The notes under the pieces are model-generated. The model was given only the letters and a program-made list of their open reading frames with translations, ran no database searches and was not told the origin of the DNA. DNA of 64,000 nt from Trichobilharzia szidati (Eukaryota; Platyhelminthes; Trematoda; Strigeidida; Schistosomatidae). The translations under genes were made by a program, and so were the position numbers. Shown here in pieces: positions 29,879-41,159 of this stretch. How positions within the stretch are numbered: the stretch's first letter is position 1; each line of letters begins with the position of its first letter. Where the stretch lies: NCBI GenBank assembly GCA_944472155.2, contig OX235271.1:27288977-27352976 (forward strand), given 5' to 3'.

Positions 29879-30115
29879 CCCCTCCATCAAAATGCTTAAA
29901 CTCTTCTTCGTTTCTCATTGTTTAGAGCATGCAGTTATATCAAATGATCGTGACATGAACTGGCGTGCATATTTAATTAGCTTCCAACTAAACTCTATGC
30001 AATACTTGAAAGTGAAGAGAGAACTTACATAATTAGTTCTCTCTTCGTATGCAACAACACTATGTCACATGATCTAATCCAGATTTCTGTATTGTGTTTA
30101 CATATTAAAATTGAA
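29879..30115. other. Intergenic spacer
   Basis: No supported feature. 29850-29910 has a weak second copy at 61958-62033. Confidence 0.3.
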
Positions 30116-30119
30116 CTAC

Positions 30120-30460
30120 TGACGCACCGTTGCAGTCCTACAAGAGGGTGAATCGTAAACCTGGAAAGTTCACTTGTAACACTTCTGACTATATTGCTGG
30201 GTGATGCGGGTTCGATTCTCTGGCGGAACATCAGTTCCTTCATGGTTACAGATACATTTTGATGACGAGTGCAAACAAGCAAGAAACCTGGGTGCAGATG
30301 ATCTTGCCAATTGCCTGTAACCATCTGACATCAATTCACAGTGCACAATGATAGTGAGTCACCTAAACTCAGTGACCACATTGCAAACATGATTGATCGA
30401 ATTTAGCCTCCATTAACATTGAGGACATTGGTCACATTATAGTGACCAGTTAGTGTAGTA
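30120..30460 (+). repeat. HH-A hammerhead repeat
   Basis: Linker 'tgcagtcctacaagaggg', decayed head, B box GGTTCGATTC, then a hammerhead with core ATGACGA (C3 to A), stem II GTGC/GCAA, GAAA kept. The tail continues to about 30460. Confidence 0.75.
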
Positions 30461-30710
30461 TTAGCGTTATCACGAAAAAGGATATCCTCTTGTATCCGAT
30501 GTCAATATTATTAGTGCATATTTTCTTTAATGGAGTCGTATAAACAAAATATGTGCTCAAAATAGTTAGATGCTGTGTAATTGCTAGAATGACCTTTGTA
30601 ATTTTTCCATTTTGCGCAATTATAAACATTACAGCGCAGGAACAATGTAAATTTCGTCACGAATTGACATCACTTAGAAAATCCCTGAAAAAACCCAACA
30701 CTCAACACTA
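30461..30710. other. Intergenic sequence, nothing recognised
   Basis: No supported feature; an 89-codon frame from 30553 shows no recognised domain. Confidence 0.3.
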
Positions 30711-30714
30711 CACA

Positions 30715-30860
30715 GATCTTTCATCTCAGTTCGAAACTCTTCAACATTATGCACTGACAATCTGTATTCAAGAGGTTGAAACTAGAATCTTCAGATTACA
30801 AGCTCAGTTCATTGACGATTGAGCTGATGTTTAGTGTCTTGCGAATTCTAACTTCTACGT
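30715..30860 (-). repeat. HH-B-like decayed fragment
   Basis: Minus-strand similarity to the HH-B head and leader ('gcgagcttgtaa' type region, 'agaagttagaattcgc'). Strongly diverged, orientation opposite to the following copy. Confidence 0.4.
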
Positions 30861-31014
30861 TTCCTAAAATAGAACAAAGGAACTGTTCAGTTCTGCCTGA
30901 TCTTCAATAGTCCACTAACTGATGTATGTTCGTGACGATATCTACGTTGAAATGGAGTAAAATGCAAAGTAAAACGCAAAACTTGAATGCAGTTAAATTG
31001 TTTGTGTTCCAGTG

Positions 31015-31148
31015 ACTGAATAGCCGATGGGTTCTCCTTATGACCCGAAGATTGTGGATCATGGATACGTACTGCTGAAGAGTCTCAAAGCAGGACGGGA
31101 AAACTATCCAGCACACTCTATTTTCCAATGGTTTTTTATTATTATCAA
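31015..31148 (+). repeat. HH-B hammerhead fragment
   Basis: Stem I GTACTG (31069-31074) faces CAGCAC (31109-31114), five of six paired. The core CTGAAGA (31075-31081) is consensus. Stem II GTCT/GGAC is followed by two extra G before GAAA. The copy shows that the ancestral HH-B core began with C. Confidence 0.65.
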
Positions 31149-31159
31149 CCTCTGATCTG

Positions 31160-31405
31160 TCATGTGCGTAGGTGATTCAGTGATGAAATGCTTGCCAACC
31201 ACACCATTGTTTCCGGATTTGATTCCCGGCCAGCGAACTCCCAAACATCGCCCACTTTACTGGTCGGTATTAAGACTAGAAAATGGGGGAAGGTTAGGTG
31301 TGAGGCTAGCAACCCCACGGCTTAAGAAGACACTGCACCTACAGAAACTTCAAGGATTCAAGTTCTGGACCCCCGTGTTTCACTCAGAACGCAGAGGACT
31401 GTAAA
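31160..31405 (+). mobile_element. SINE-D copy, decayed
   Basis: Head 'gtgcgtaggtgattcagtga', body 'aaggttaggtgtgaggctagcaacccc', 3' end 'tttcactcagaacgcag'. Confidence 0.7.
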
Positions 31406-31599
31406 AAAGGATAATTTGTATTACATAGCTAAACGGACTGATAGATGAAGATAGACGTGTACAAATAAGGACAGATTAATCCACCGTGCTTTCCTCTCAT
31501 GTAAATCAACATGAGTAATATACAAACTGGGATTGTGGTGGTTATAAATAAGATAGATGGTAATTAATAAATGTCTATAGAGTTAGATTTTTTTCTTTC

Positions 31600-31705
31600 A
31601 CAGTACTCTGCCTAGATCTCACTTCTCAGAGTATTCCCAATACGTCTTCATTTTCTTTTACGTATTTATTGAGCAATAGGTTGCTGGTTGGTTTGTCACC
31701 AGTTA
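31600..31705 (-). mobile_element. RTE-like LINE, short fragment
   Basis: The minus strand carries the 'aaaccaaccagcaacctattgctcaataaatacg' region in family order, equivalent to the KQEPIAQQI segment. Only about 100 bp remain. Confidence 0.5.
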
Positions 31706-32170
31706 AAAATTTCAGTACGATTCATCATTCTTTTTTTTTACTCTACAACGGCAGACATATATAGAAATCTTGACTTAAAAACTTTTAGTGTCTTTTAATC
31801 GAAGAAGTAATGTTTTTTTCCACTTCGCTAATTCTGCTCAAGTTTGATTGATTTACAAGCCAGTATAATACTAATCACAAAAGTACCACCATCATTTGTT
31901 CTTCGCTTAATATATACTCTTCGTGCTATTGTAGTTATGCAAGCTTATATCCTAACATATGGTTCTCAGTCAAAATTTATTTCTATCCAAAAGTTTTCAA
32001 CTCTATCTCCCTATTATTCTCGGGGCCTTTTGTCAGTTCATAATTCAACTGCCTACTTTATTCTGGAGGGATGTTACTTGTAGCTTATATTAATAATAAA
32101 TTGCTTTTCAAGGTGTTGAAAGTATGTTCAGGCCGTGTTTTACAACTGATAGTTATTTTATAACAGTAGC
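31706..32170. other. Intergenic sequence, nothing recognised
   Basis: No supported feature. Confidence 0.3.
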
Positions 32171-32174
32171 GGAA

Positions 32175-32380
32175 TCCCCCTCATCTATACATGCCCCACG
32201 TGGTCCCAGTTCTACTCCCAGCCGATGCACTCCGCCTTAACCTCACCTCGCTCAGTAGCAAGGCCGTCAACACAGGTTAGATTGTGTGTGAGGCACTCCG
32301 TTAAAATAAATCAACACTGCTACTGAAACTTCAAAGCTCAATGCCTGAACTCACAACTCAAAGGATAGGAAAAGAAACTA
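32175..32380 (+). mobile_element. SINE-D copy, decayed
   Basis: B-box/3'-head region, 'acctcgctcagtagcaagg' and 'acactgctactgaaacttcaaagct' keep the family order; the head is truncated. Confidence 0.6.
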
Positions 32381-32404
32381 ATTTAGTATTGCAAAAATAT
32401 TTAT

Positions 32405-32605
32405 TCAGACATCTATTACTATTGTTCCCTTGGGTTCCGAATGGAACATAGGGCTTCAACAAACCATTTCCGCTTTTTTCTTTTTTCTGCCCCCCTCTTC
32501 AGCTGGGGCTGCGACTGTTCAAAGTCCCTCATCTCCCCCTCCCTACACGATCTCTTCCATATCACCCTCGCGCCGATGACCACTCGTTGCTTCCTATTTT
32601 GATTC
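32405..32605 (-). mobile_element. RTE-like LINE 3' end, variant subfamily
   Basis: The complement of the RTE 3' end (TTCCCTTGGGTTCCGAATGG at 32424-32443) is followed by a segment ('caaaccatttccgctttttt') shared only with 48060-48110. These two copies therefore form a subfamily. Confidence 0.75.
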
Positions 32606-32635
32606 TCAAGTGTTGGCTTGTAGGGATTTGACTGG

Positions 32636-32850
32636 TTACAGGATTTTCATCATGAGCTGACATTAGTCAGAGAACCATTGGAAAACCTGGGAGTACTGAA
32701 CAGCTGTCTCGTCCTAGTTTGGGACTCTTCAGCACTACGCACCCAGCGCCAGGGTTCGAACCCAGGACCTTCTGGTTACAAGGCGAGCTCATATACCATT
32801 AAGCCACTGGGACCCGATCAAATGGCCCATGAATTCTAACTTCTGCCAAT
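32636..32850 (-). repeat. HH-B repeat, left copy of inverted pair
   Basis: Minus strand: leader, head TCCCAGTGGCTTAATGG, B box GGTTCGAACCC, hammerhead region with GTCC/GGAC but GAGA for GAAA, then 'cagctcatgatgaaaatcctg'. It abuts the next copy head to head. Confidence 0.8.
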
Positions 32851-33034
32851 TGGATTGGGTCCCAGTGGCTTAATGGTATACTAGCTCACCTTGTAACCGG
32901 AAGGTCCTGGGTTCGAATCCCGGTGGGTGCGTACTGATGAAGAGTCCCAAACTAGGACGAGACAGCTGTTCAGTACTCCCAGGTTTTCCAATGGTTCTCT
33001 GACTAATGTCAGCTCATGATGAAAATCCTGTAAA
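32851..33034 (+). repeat. HH-B repeat, right copy of inverted pair
   Basis: Head at 32857, B box GGTTCGAATCC, hammerhead 32931-32977: GTACTG/CAGTAC stem I perfect, core ATGAAGA (C3 to A), stem II GTCC/GGAC perfect, GAGA. Both copies share the GAGA change, suggesting that one arm was copied from the other. Confidence 0.8.
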
Positions 33035-33044
33035 CAAAATAATT

Positions 33045-33760
33045 GAGCAAAGAATATCCTTTTCGATAAATTCCTCTTCTGGCTCTACAACTATATATAT
33101 GTTTATATACATGGAATATTCTAGAATAGTGGTCAATAACAATATTAGTGTTTTTTAAATAATATCTATTTGTAAAGTAAGATCAATGGAATTACCACAG
33201 TTCATTAAAGATGCTTAAATTATAATAATAACAGAAATATAACAGCAAATAGAATATCAACTGAAATTAGGAAAATTCCACGAAAATTCAGGATCATTCA
33301 AACCTAGATGGCCAAGGTAAGGATAATGTCTGAACTAACTTCTTTTGGATGCATAAATTAGGCTTATTAATATGGATCCCCACAGCCAGCCTCAGCAATA
33401 TTTAGAAGTCGAACTCTTTAGGCAAAGTTGAGATTCGTAGGTATGCGGTAAATGACCCTGAAAGCGTGATTAACGTGAATCTTGTGTTCTGTATCCAAAA
33501 GATAAGATAGAATAACGCTACGAATAGATTTTGTCTGTCCTTTACCTAACCACACAGGGTGGTTGATGTTCAGAAATTCGACGAGAAACACGCCTAATTG
33601 TACGGCCTATGTAACTGGCTCACTCCACAGGAGCAGTTAAATTACTTAGGCTGTAAACAATTAGGGAAGAATCTGAGAAATGATTCCATATTGTTCAAGT
33701 GACAACCAGAATTACTTTAATGCCGTTTAGAAAAGAATCCCACCCCTATATTTTCTAATC
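33045..33760 (-). mobile_element. Penelope-like element fragment, minus strand
   Basis: Minus frames around 33550-33620 read ASYIGRTIRRVSRRISEHQP, the GIY-YIG signature with its Arg and His. Near 33330-33370 they read KPNLCIQKKLVQTLSLPWP, the PLE C-terminal block. The 3' region (33045-33130) matches other PLE tails. Frameshifts are present. Confidence 0.78.
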
Positions 33761-36700
33761 AATTGTTGTTTTACTTTTCTCATTCTTTTTTTTTTTTTTT
33801 CCTTACAGCTTTTTCAAACGAGAAATACATTCCATTCTTCAAAATAAATAGTCGCAATATAGTAATAATAGTAATAATTACAGTAATAATACTACTACTA
33901 CTAATAGTAATAATCATGACAGTAATGATTTTTCAAAAAGTTTGTTTGTTTTCGGAGGGCGGTGGGGTAGGATTGGAATAACTCTTAGAAGAACTTTTTT
34001 TCCTCAATTCCATGCACACACACACATACACACACACGGGGAGAGAGTACCTAGATTCTTGCTTGAAAACCAAAGAAACCAAGGCTGAATGACAAGCGAA
34101 TGAATTCACACAACACACAAGTTAAATAAACCCTGTGTGTATATACACATGTATTCATCGGCTTTCTTTCAATTACACAGAATGCATAGAGAATTATTTT
34201 TCAATTCACAGTCAATCTAGTCAAGTCAGTCAGTCAGTAATGTTATTCTCTTTATTAATAGAAATTTTATAGCTTTGCTTTATTCATTTGTTCACATTTA
34301 TGTTTTGTTAGTTGATTGATTGGTTGATTCTTATATGATGAAATAAATTAGATTGTCATCCTGTTGTTATTATTCATGTGAACGATCATGAACACTGTTA
34401 GTATTATCACTGTTACTATTATTATTATTGTTATTAAAAATAGCCCTTATTTCATTCAAAAGATGTTTACTCATTCATTGTGTGTACAGTATCTCACGAG
34501 ATCGTTTATCTTTTCTGTTTTCCTTCTTGTGTGTGTGTGCTTGCACATGTAAGTATGTATAAATCATCTATTGGGAGTGTTCATGCACTCGTGAATCTCA
34601 TTCAACGTTCAATTATATATATCTCACCACTTTTCCTATTCCTTTTCTTTTGTTGCCATTTTTTGTTTGTTTTTAATAAGCATTGAAGCAAAAATTATCC
34701 GACAGTTAATCATCATTGTTTTTTCCTCTATTCCTTTATTTCTCAGATATTAGATACATGTGCAATGGTAATGACCTCTTTCTCTGTGTGTGTGTGGGGG
34801 GGCGTGTGTTTATCTTATTGAGATCATAATTTGTCGGTCTCCGTTCCATCTACTGCTTATTCTTTTCCTTCGTCTCCATCACCACAGCCACCACCCACAC
34901 TCCCGTATTCCTCTCCTCTATTCCTTTTTTCCTCGTTTTTCTCTTTTTGTTACCTGTTTAGATTCTCTGTGTTTGTTTATGTACGTTATTCCTATGACTT
35001 TTTTTTGGTGCTGCGTTCGGTGTATGTGTATACTTATTTCCTGTAGCATTAATTAGATAATTGAGTAATTCATATTTATATTATTTATTTCTTTATTTGT
35101 ATCCTATTTTATTTTGTTTTCAATAATTATCTTTTATTATATTGTGATATGTGATGAAAAGACTATCGTTAGCCAGCCGCAGAGCTAACTGTCATCTTCA
35201 TCCGGATCATCATCAGTATCATAGCTGTCGTCATTATTATTATTATTACTGTGATCGTCCAAACTCATTGATTAATTGATTTGGTGTATATGTATTTGGT
35301 ATGTGGTGTGTAACGCACTAAAAGCTCATATACACATGCTTATATTCAATAATAATTATTTGTACAGTAGTCAACTCTGATAGAGAGAGATAGACAGACA
35401 CACACTGGCCATGTAGACATACATACATACACACACACATAAAGGTGATGAATATTTGTGACCTTAGCGATGGAATCTGTTGTGTTACTTTAGTAGTGGA
35501 TTTATTATTATTATTTTAATTCTGGGCTTGTTGTTACTGCTAGTTCGACTCTCACTTCATTCTTTGAAACAAAGAAAAATGCTGAAAATGAAAAGATAAA
35601 ACAGACAGGCAGAAAGATAGACAGAAGCACACAGAAACAAAAATAAAATACACATACATGAAGGGGGCGGGGAATTATCCTAATACAGTATGCATCTTGT
35701 ATTCATTTTTATTCCTCTTTTCACACTTGTGATTTTTAGTTAACATTACTTCACATTTATTTTTCAATTTAATTTACTCTTACTACCAAGCGCGTTTTGT
35801 TGCTTATTTTTGAATGAGTAGTATCTGTCAATTGATATTTTTGTTCAGTGATATTAATTCCTTAGCTAAATGTTGTGTACATTTTTCCGTTGTCTTTTCA
35901 AGATGTGTTTCTACCAATTACATGTCTGTATTACTATCTATCTATCTATCCATCGATGATGATATCTTATTGGTGCAGAGAATTCTGTGTGTGCGTAGGC
36001 GTGTGTATATATGTGTGTGCGTATGTGTCGTATAAATATGTGTCTATAAAACCATCTGTCTTTTACACCTAATTACTCTTAATGTTATTATTTCTGTTGT
36101 GAGATGGTGTTATTTTTTCTCCTAATTTTTTTTGTTTTTTACTTTGAACGAAAGCATTACGGCTATAGATTACAAATCCTTATTCACACGATCTTTTAAC
36201 TCTACTACAGCCTGTTATATATTCCTTTGTGTGCATAGATAGATAAACAGAAAGGTGGTTATCCATATTCGATTTCTTCATTATCTCATTATCTAGTTGC
36301 ATTGTGTATTTTCCTCTATCTGTCTGGGGTGTCTCTCTCCATATACATATATATATATATCTTCCAATAGCTTATTTCTTGTATAATTCAAAGTAAACTC
36401 TCACTCTCTGTACCTACTCACACTTTATAATCATGACACTAATGATAATGGTGATGACAATAGTATTGTTATTATTATTGGTGACAAGTGTTATAGGTTG
36501 TAGTTTTTTTTTAAAAAGTATTGAAACTGTAACTGTCATTCATACAATTGGCACGTATCTAAACCTACTTTCTGTCTGTCTGTCTCTCCCTCCTTCACAC
36601 ACACCCACGCATTGACACACTCATATATATATGCACAAAAATTTCATCCCGTGGATACATGCATACTGTATACAAACTTTATTTATTCCTATATTTATGT

Positions 36701-37690
36701 GTATGTACTGTGTGAAACTGAACATGTTACTTACTGCTTCTTCAGAGAAATCGAAACCATATTATATATATATATATCCAATATTAAGATTTACCAAGAA
36801 TATTTTGCCAAAAAATCGGAGTCACTGATAGACATCTAAAACACACAATACCTTAGCATATATATATATATATATTTACATATACATACTACATACATAC
36901 ATACATATTTTTGCAGAGCTGTGTGCCATTTTCGTAACTTCAGAAATTCAGATATTACTAATATTAATAATAATAATAATGATAATCAATACTACTACTA
37001 CTACTATTAATAATAATAATTGATATCTTATGAATGACGAACATACTACTACTACTACTACGACTACTAATCATGACAATAATATTAATAATGTATACAG
37101 AAGTTTGGAAAATATATCTAGATATATATATACATACATTGCCTTCTGAGATATTTGCAAACATGGCTGGGTTGCGGGGAAGTATGTCTGTGCTGTTTTT
37201 TCTGCTGTTCATACAAGCGCATATATAAACGAGATGGTTAGGAGGAAGGAAAAAATAGTTAGATGAAGTATAAAGAGGGAGAGAGATAGAGAGAGTTGAA
37301 TGCTCATTTAAGCCTCCTTATGTGTATGTGTGCATCAGTGTTTCTTCTATCTGTGCTGCGGTGTGCTGCTTAATTACTCTTTTTTGTTTTTGTTTTTGAT
37401 CAAACGATTTTTTTTATTGCTATTATTTTTTACATGATAGTGGATAATAGTAATGATAATAATAATAATAATTAATAATAACCATCAAGTATTCTGTCTA
37501 TGGTTGTATACAGTTCACTAATTAGTTATGTAGAGATTCCATTACTTACTTATTTTTCTAATGTTTACTATCTAATTGATAAAACGTTTGTTGATTGAAC
37601 AAAAATGCATAATCTGAGTATCAGTCTCACATTGATACTGGATGGATGTCCTGAAGCTGTAGTGAAAAGTTGTACTGTTGTTAGGTCTAC
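33761..37690. repeat. Simple-sequence-rich region without recognised mobile elements
   Basis: Almost 4 kb of AT-rich DNA with a poly-T tract (33785-33800), TAG/TAA runs (33850-33930), CA runs (34015-34040), TG runs, (TATC)n near 35935, AT runs at 36343-36360, 36757-36777 and 36857-36875, and ATA/CTA runs (36960-37080). Many short frames exist but have microsatellite composition. I recognise no gene here. Confidence 0.6.
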
Positions 37691-37990
37691 CACGACTAAA
37701 GTGAAGTCGATAGTCATTAAAGGCATTGGTTGAGGGAAAACGCTGTGCCACGAATTGACAGAATTTTTAGGATTATTCATAGGACATTCAATTACACCGA
37801 GTACAACAGGGCTAAGTGCTCAATAAACTTGGTCTCGTAATCCAAAGGTTCAGGATTCGATCTCTGGTAAGGTTGTGAGTGCGTACTTCTGAATAGTCAG
37901 TCCCCAACTGGCGGAATGATACGACCACTAACACTAACTGCTCCTTGATTTTCAATGGTCTCAAACTAATGCTGGTTCGTGACGAAATAT
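37690..37990 (+). repeat. HH-B repeat, decayed
   Basis: Leader ('cacgaattgacagaattttt'), degenerate tRNA-like head, B-box-like 'ggattcgatctctgg', and a degraded hammerhead region (GTACTTCTGAATAG) place it in HH-B. Confidence 0.55.
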
Positions 37991-37994
37991 GTAT

Positions 37995-38610
37995 TCAAAT
38001 CCCTGCAACTATCAACTGGAGAGACAGTAATCTATTCCGGTCACCCAGAGGACAGCCACGAGCACACCGGGGGAGTGGTCATCATGATGTCACCAACAGC
38101 AACCAAAGCTCTCATGCAGTGGGAACCAATCTCCTCTAGGATAATGACAGCTAGGTTCAACTCAAAAGGAAGGAAGGTTACAATCATTCAATGCTATGCG
38201 CCTACAAACGTCTCAGAACAAGAGAAGACGGAGGATTTCTACAGACAACTACAAAAAGTAATGGACAACGTCCCAAAGAGCGATATCAGAATCTTGATGG
38301 GTGATATGAATGCGAAACTGGGAGAAGACAATACAGGAAGAGAACTCACCATGAGTCATGAGGCCCTCGGTGACATGAACGACAATGGTGAACTCTTCTC
38401 AGACTTCTGAGCCTTCATTGATTTGGTGATTGGTGGCAGTGTGTTCAAACACAGAGATATACACAAGGCGACATGGATTTCACCAGATGGACACACCAAA
38501 AATTAGATAGACTTGATTTCAATCTCAAAGAAGTGGAGACGGAGCCTACTGGACACAAGATCGAAGAGAGGAGCAGATGTGGGTTCAGACCACTATCTAG
38601 TACAAGGGAC
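37995..38610 (+). mobile_element. RTE-like LINE, APE-type endonuclease domain fragment
   Basis: An open frame of 143 codons (37979-38410) encodes HTGGVVIMMSPTATKALMQW, IIQCYAPTNVSEQEKTEDFY and RILMGDMNAKLG (the APE endonuclease GD-N motif). After the stop, frames continue ATWISPDG and GADVGSDHYLV, where GSDH is the C-terminal catalytic His motif. It is the only sizeable endonuclease segment in the window. Confidence 0.85.
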
Positions 38611-38612
38611 TT

Positions 38613-38614
<2 letters not shown>

Positions 38615-38650
<36 letters not shown>
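38615..38650. repeat. (AT)n microsatellite
   Basis: About 34 bp of uninterrupted alternating AT directly after the endonuclease fragment. Confidence 0.95.
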
Positions 38651-38651
<1 letters not shown>

Positions 38652-38679
38652 AACAGCAGTGATTTCAGAACTCAACTCC

Positions 38680-39060
38680 AAATAATTATTATTCGTTCTT
38701 TGTGCGCCGAGTGGAAGATAGGGCTTCAGAAGCGCACATCACTGCACTTGATTCTTTGCTATCATTTTCAGTTGGGTTCTACAATTGTCCACAAGCTTCC
38801 ATTTACTTCTCTTTAGCTGCCTCTTTGACTGCCCGTAAGTTCTCATCTCCTCCTCCTCACACGATCTCCCTCACATCAACCTTGGATATCTATCCACTCG
38901 AGGGTTTTTCCGATGCGTGATGTCATTCAGTGGTCTCCTCAGAGGGTGTCCAGTCCATCACCATTTTCTTCGGCATGTTTCTTTTGAGAAATAGGTCCTA
39001 TGTCGGTTGGCTGACTTCTAGAATTCCTTGTTGGTAATCCTTTCTGGCTTTCCGATTTTC
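38680..39060 (-). mobile_element. RTE-like LINE 3' fragment
   Basis: Complement of the family 3' end (CGAGTGGAAGATAGGGCTTC) and of 'ccgaagaaaatggtgatgga' and 'ctgaggagaccactgaatg'. Coding frames are broken. Confidence 0.75.
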
Positions 39061-39475
39061 AGTTTCGAGCGAATAAATACAAACGTTGGTAAAAACAAAA
39101 TCTGCAATAGCTTTGTTGGAAATGCTTTCGAGGATGCAGTTTTCAGACTTACTCTGATGATATATGTCGGATGAAAATAAAAAAAAAACAAGATGTGTAG
39201 CCAAGTTTTCTACTGAGTAACTCTACCATTTTAATCTGTTGTCATATCAAACTTAGCTTGTTGATAATATTTTGTACACCTTCATGATGCATATCAACTA
39301 AAAATTTATCATTTGACACTTAATATATACGTCATCAGGCATTTACTTATCAATGCATATTTAGAAATCCCTATTTCCTGATACTTACTGAGGCACTTCA
39401 GAGTAAGTTGAAGTTTCGATAGTCACTTAGTTATCATTTTTAGTTTGATATCAATATTTAATATGGAAATAAAAG
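39061..39475. other. Intergenic sequence, nothing recognised
   Basis: No supported feature. Confidence 0.3.
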
Positions 39476-39479
39476 CAAA

Positions 39480-39565
39480 CAGTTCGGTGAAGAGACACCT
39501 TTCAAAAAATTTATTCACTTGACTGTACAATCGCAATTCTATTTAATTATCTTTATATATACATA
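39480..39565 (-). mobile_element. PLE 3' tail fragment
   Basis: Minus-strand match to the tail at 56120-56180 ('gcgattgtacagctcaatga', 'gtctcttcgctgaac'). Confidence 0.5.
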
Positions 39566-39888
39566 TATACATTCAGTTTGTCAAAAATAGCAATAGAAAA
39601 AATAAATTTGTCTGGAATATTCTTCTTTCCCATCATCAAATTACTTTGAAACTTTGAAAATTAATCAATTTGTAACTAATGATGGTGTGAAAATTAGTGA
39701 ATTCAGACTAAAGATCACATAATACGAAAAACGTTTGGAAAAAATTGGGTATTAATGGAAAGTGAGTAGTGGCAAGTATGAAAATATATATTACGTAACA
39801 TGCTACTCGAGAAAATGATGCTAATCGTTGTCATACAAAATATCACAGGTCATGATCGAGAAGATTTGTAGCTCAGGTGGATGATTTT

Positions 39889-40341
39889 GATGTGGTTGTG
39901 TTCTCTGAGCTGGATAGTCAATTTGCGAAGCTTTCATCGTCCTACTAGGCGACATCTTCAACGCATACTTCAATTTGAAGTGAGCTCTTAGATTTCTCCA
40001 CGAGTTTATTGACCATCTCTTCTTGTGATCTTGGACGTGATTGGTTGTTTTTGTGCGTTTCCACACCTTCAATGCTACTTGTATTGGAACTGATTGTTTC
40101 TTTGACTTGAACTTTGACCCTTTGTGTGTGAGGTTTCTTTCTTATCGGTTGATAAATTTTGTCTATCTCGATGTGTCTATTGATTGATGATTCACTGGAA
40201 TGCCAAGCATCTAAAAATTCTATAGCATTTTTGTTGTTTCCTCTGTCTAATATTTGAACACTGGTTGTCCCAGTCGAATTGATGTCCGTGGTTGTCTATA
40301 TGTAGTGATATGAGGGAGTGGATATCATGTCTTTTGACAGC
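39889..40341 (-). mobile_element. Penelope-like element, left arm of a 453 bp inverted repeat
   Basis: The minus strand encodes the region after the GIY-YIG motif, including KVWKRTKTTNHVQDHKKRW in one frame and the 'cgcctagtaggacgatgaaagc' tail region. It mirrors the sequence 40454-40906 almost base for base. Confidence 0.85.
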
Positions 40342-40910
40342 GAAAGTAGATAAAACCAACATCATCTACAAAATAAATTGCATCAACTGCGAAAAACATT
40401 ACATTGGCCAAAGTCGACATCCCCTTCATCTTCGTATCCACGAACATAAGCTAGCTGTCAAAAGACATGACATCCACTCCCTCATATCACTACATACAGA
40501 CAACCACGGGCATCAATTCGATTGAGACAATGTTCAAATATTAGACAGAGGAAACAACAAAAATGCTAGAGAACTTTTAGATGCTTGGCATTCCAGTGAA
40601 TCATCAATCAATAGACACATCGAGATAGACAAAATTTATCAACCGATAAGAAAGAAACCTCACACACAAAGGGTCAAAGTTCAAGTCAAAGAAACAATCA
40701 GTTCCAATACAAGTAGCATTGAAGGTGTGGAAACGCACAAAAACAACCAATCACGTCCAAGATCACAAGAAGAGATGGTCAATAAACTCGTGGAGAAATC
40801 TAAGAGCTCACTTCAAATTGAAGTATGCACTGGAGATGTCGCCTAGTAGGTCGATGAAATCTTCGCAAATTAACTATCCAGCTCAGAGAACAAAACCATA
40901 TCAAATCACA
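40342..40910 (+). mobile_element. Penelope-like element, loop and right arm
   Basis: The 112 bp loop carries [20 protein letters not shown] and [10 protein letters not shown] (GIY-YIG), then the right arm 40454-40906 follows. Frameshifts after 40525 show that it is not functional. A 5'-truncated copy fused head to head with an inverted copy of itself. Confidence 0.85.
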
Positions 40911-41155
40911 GGTCAATTGAATTCCAATTAAAGTAAGAATGACAAATGTACCAGGATAATCTGAGCTCATGTCTTTATTTTTTATTATTTCGTGGATTCT
41001 TCTCAACTGGTTACAACCTGACACAATACCAAAATTATAAATTAAATTAAAGATGTGAACATACCTTTTTAACAATGATAGTGAGTAGTTGATTGGAACT
41101 GAGAGCAACATTGGTCAAAAAATAATGTAACTTGTTGAATGATTAAGAGTGGAAT
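40911..41155. other. Spacer
   Basis: No supported feature. Confidence 0.3.
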
Positions 41156-41159
41156 TATT

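Noticed and set aside
33763..33981. Possible new exon after a strong polypyrimidine-AG at about 33808
   Set aside because: The downstream frame is trinucleotide repeat; no domain and no matching donor could be supported.
37979..38410. 143-codon frame as a host nuclease
   Set aside because: GDMNAKLG and GSDHYLV motifs with flanking context identify it as the APE endonuclease of an RTE-like LINE, with a stop after 38410.
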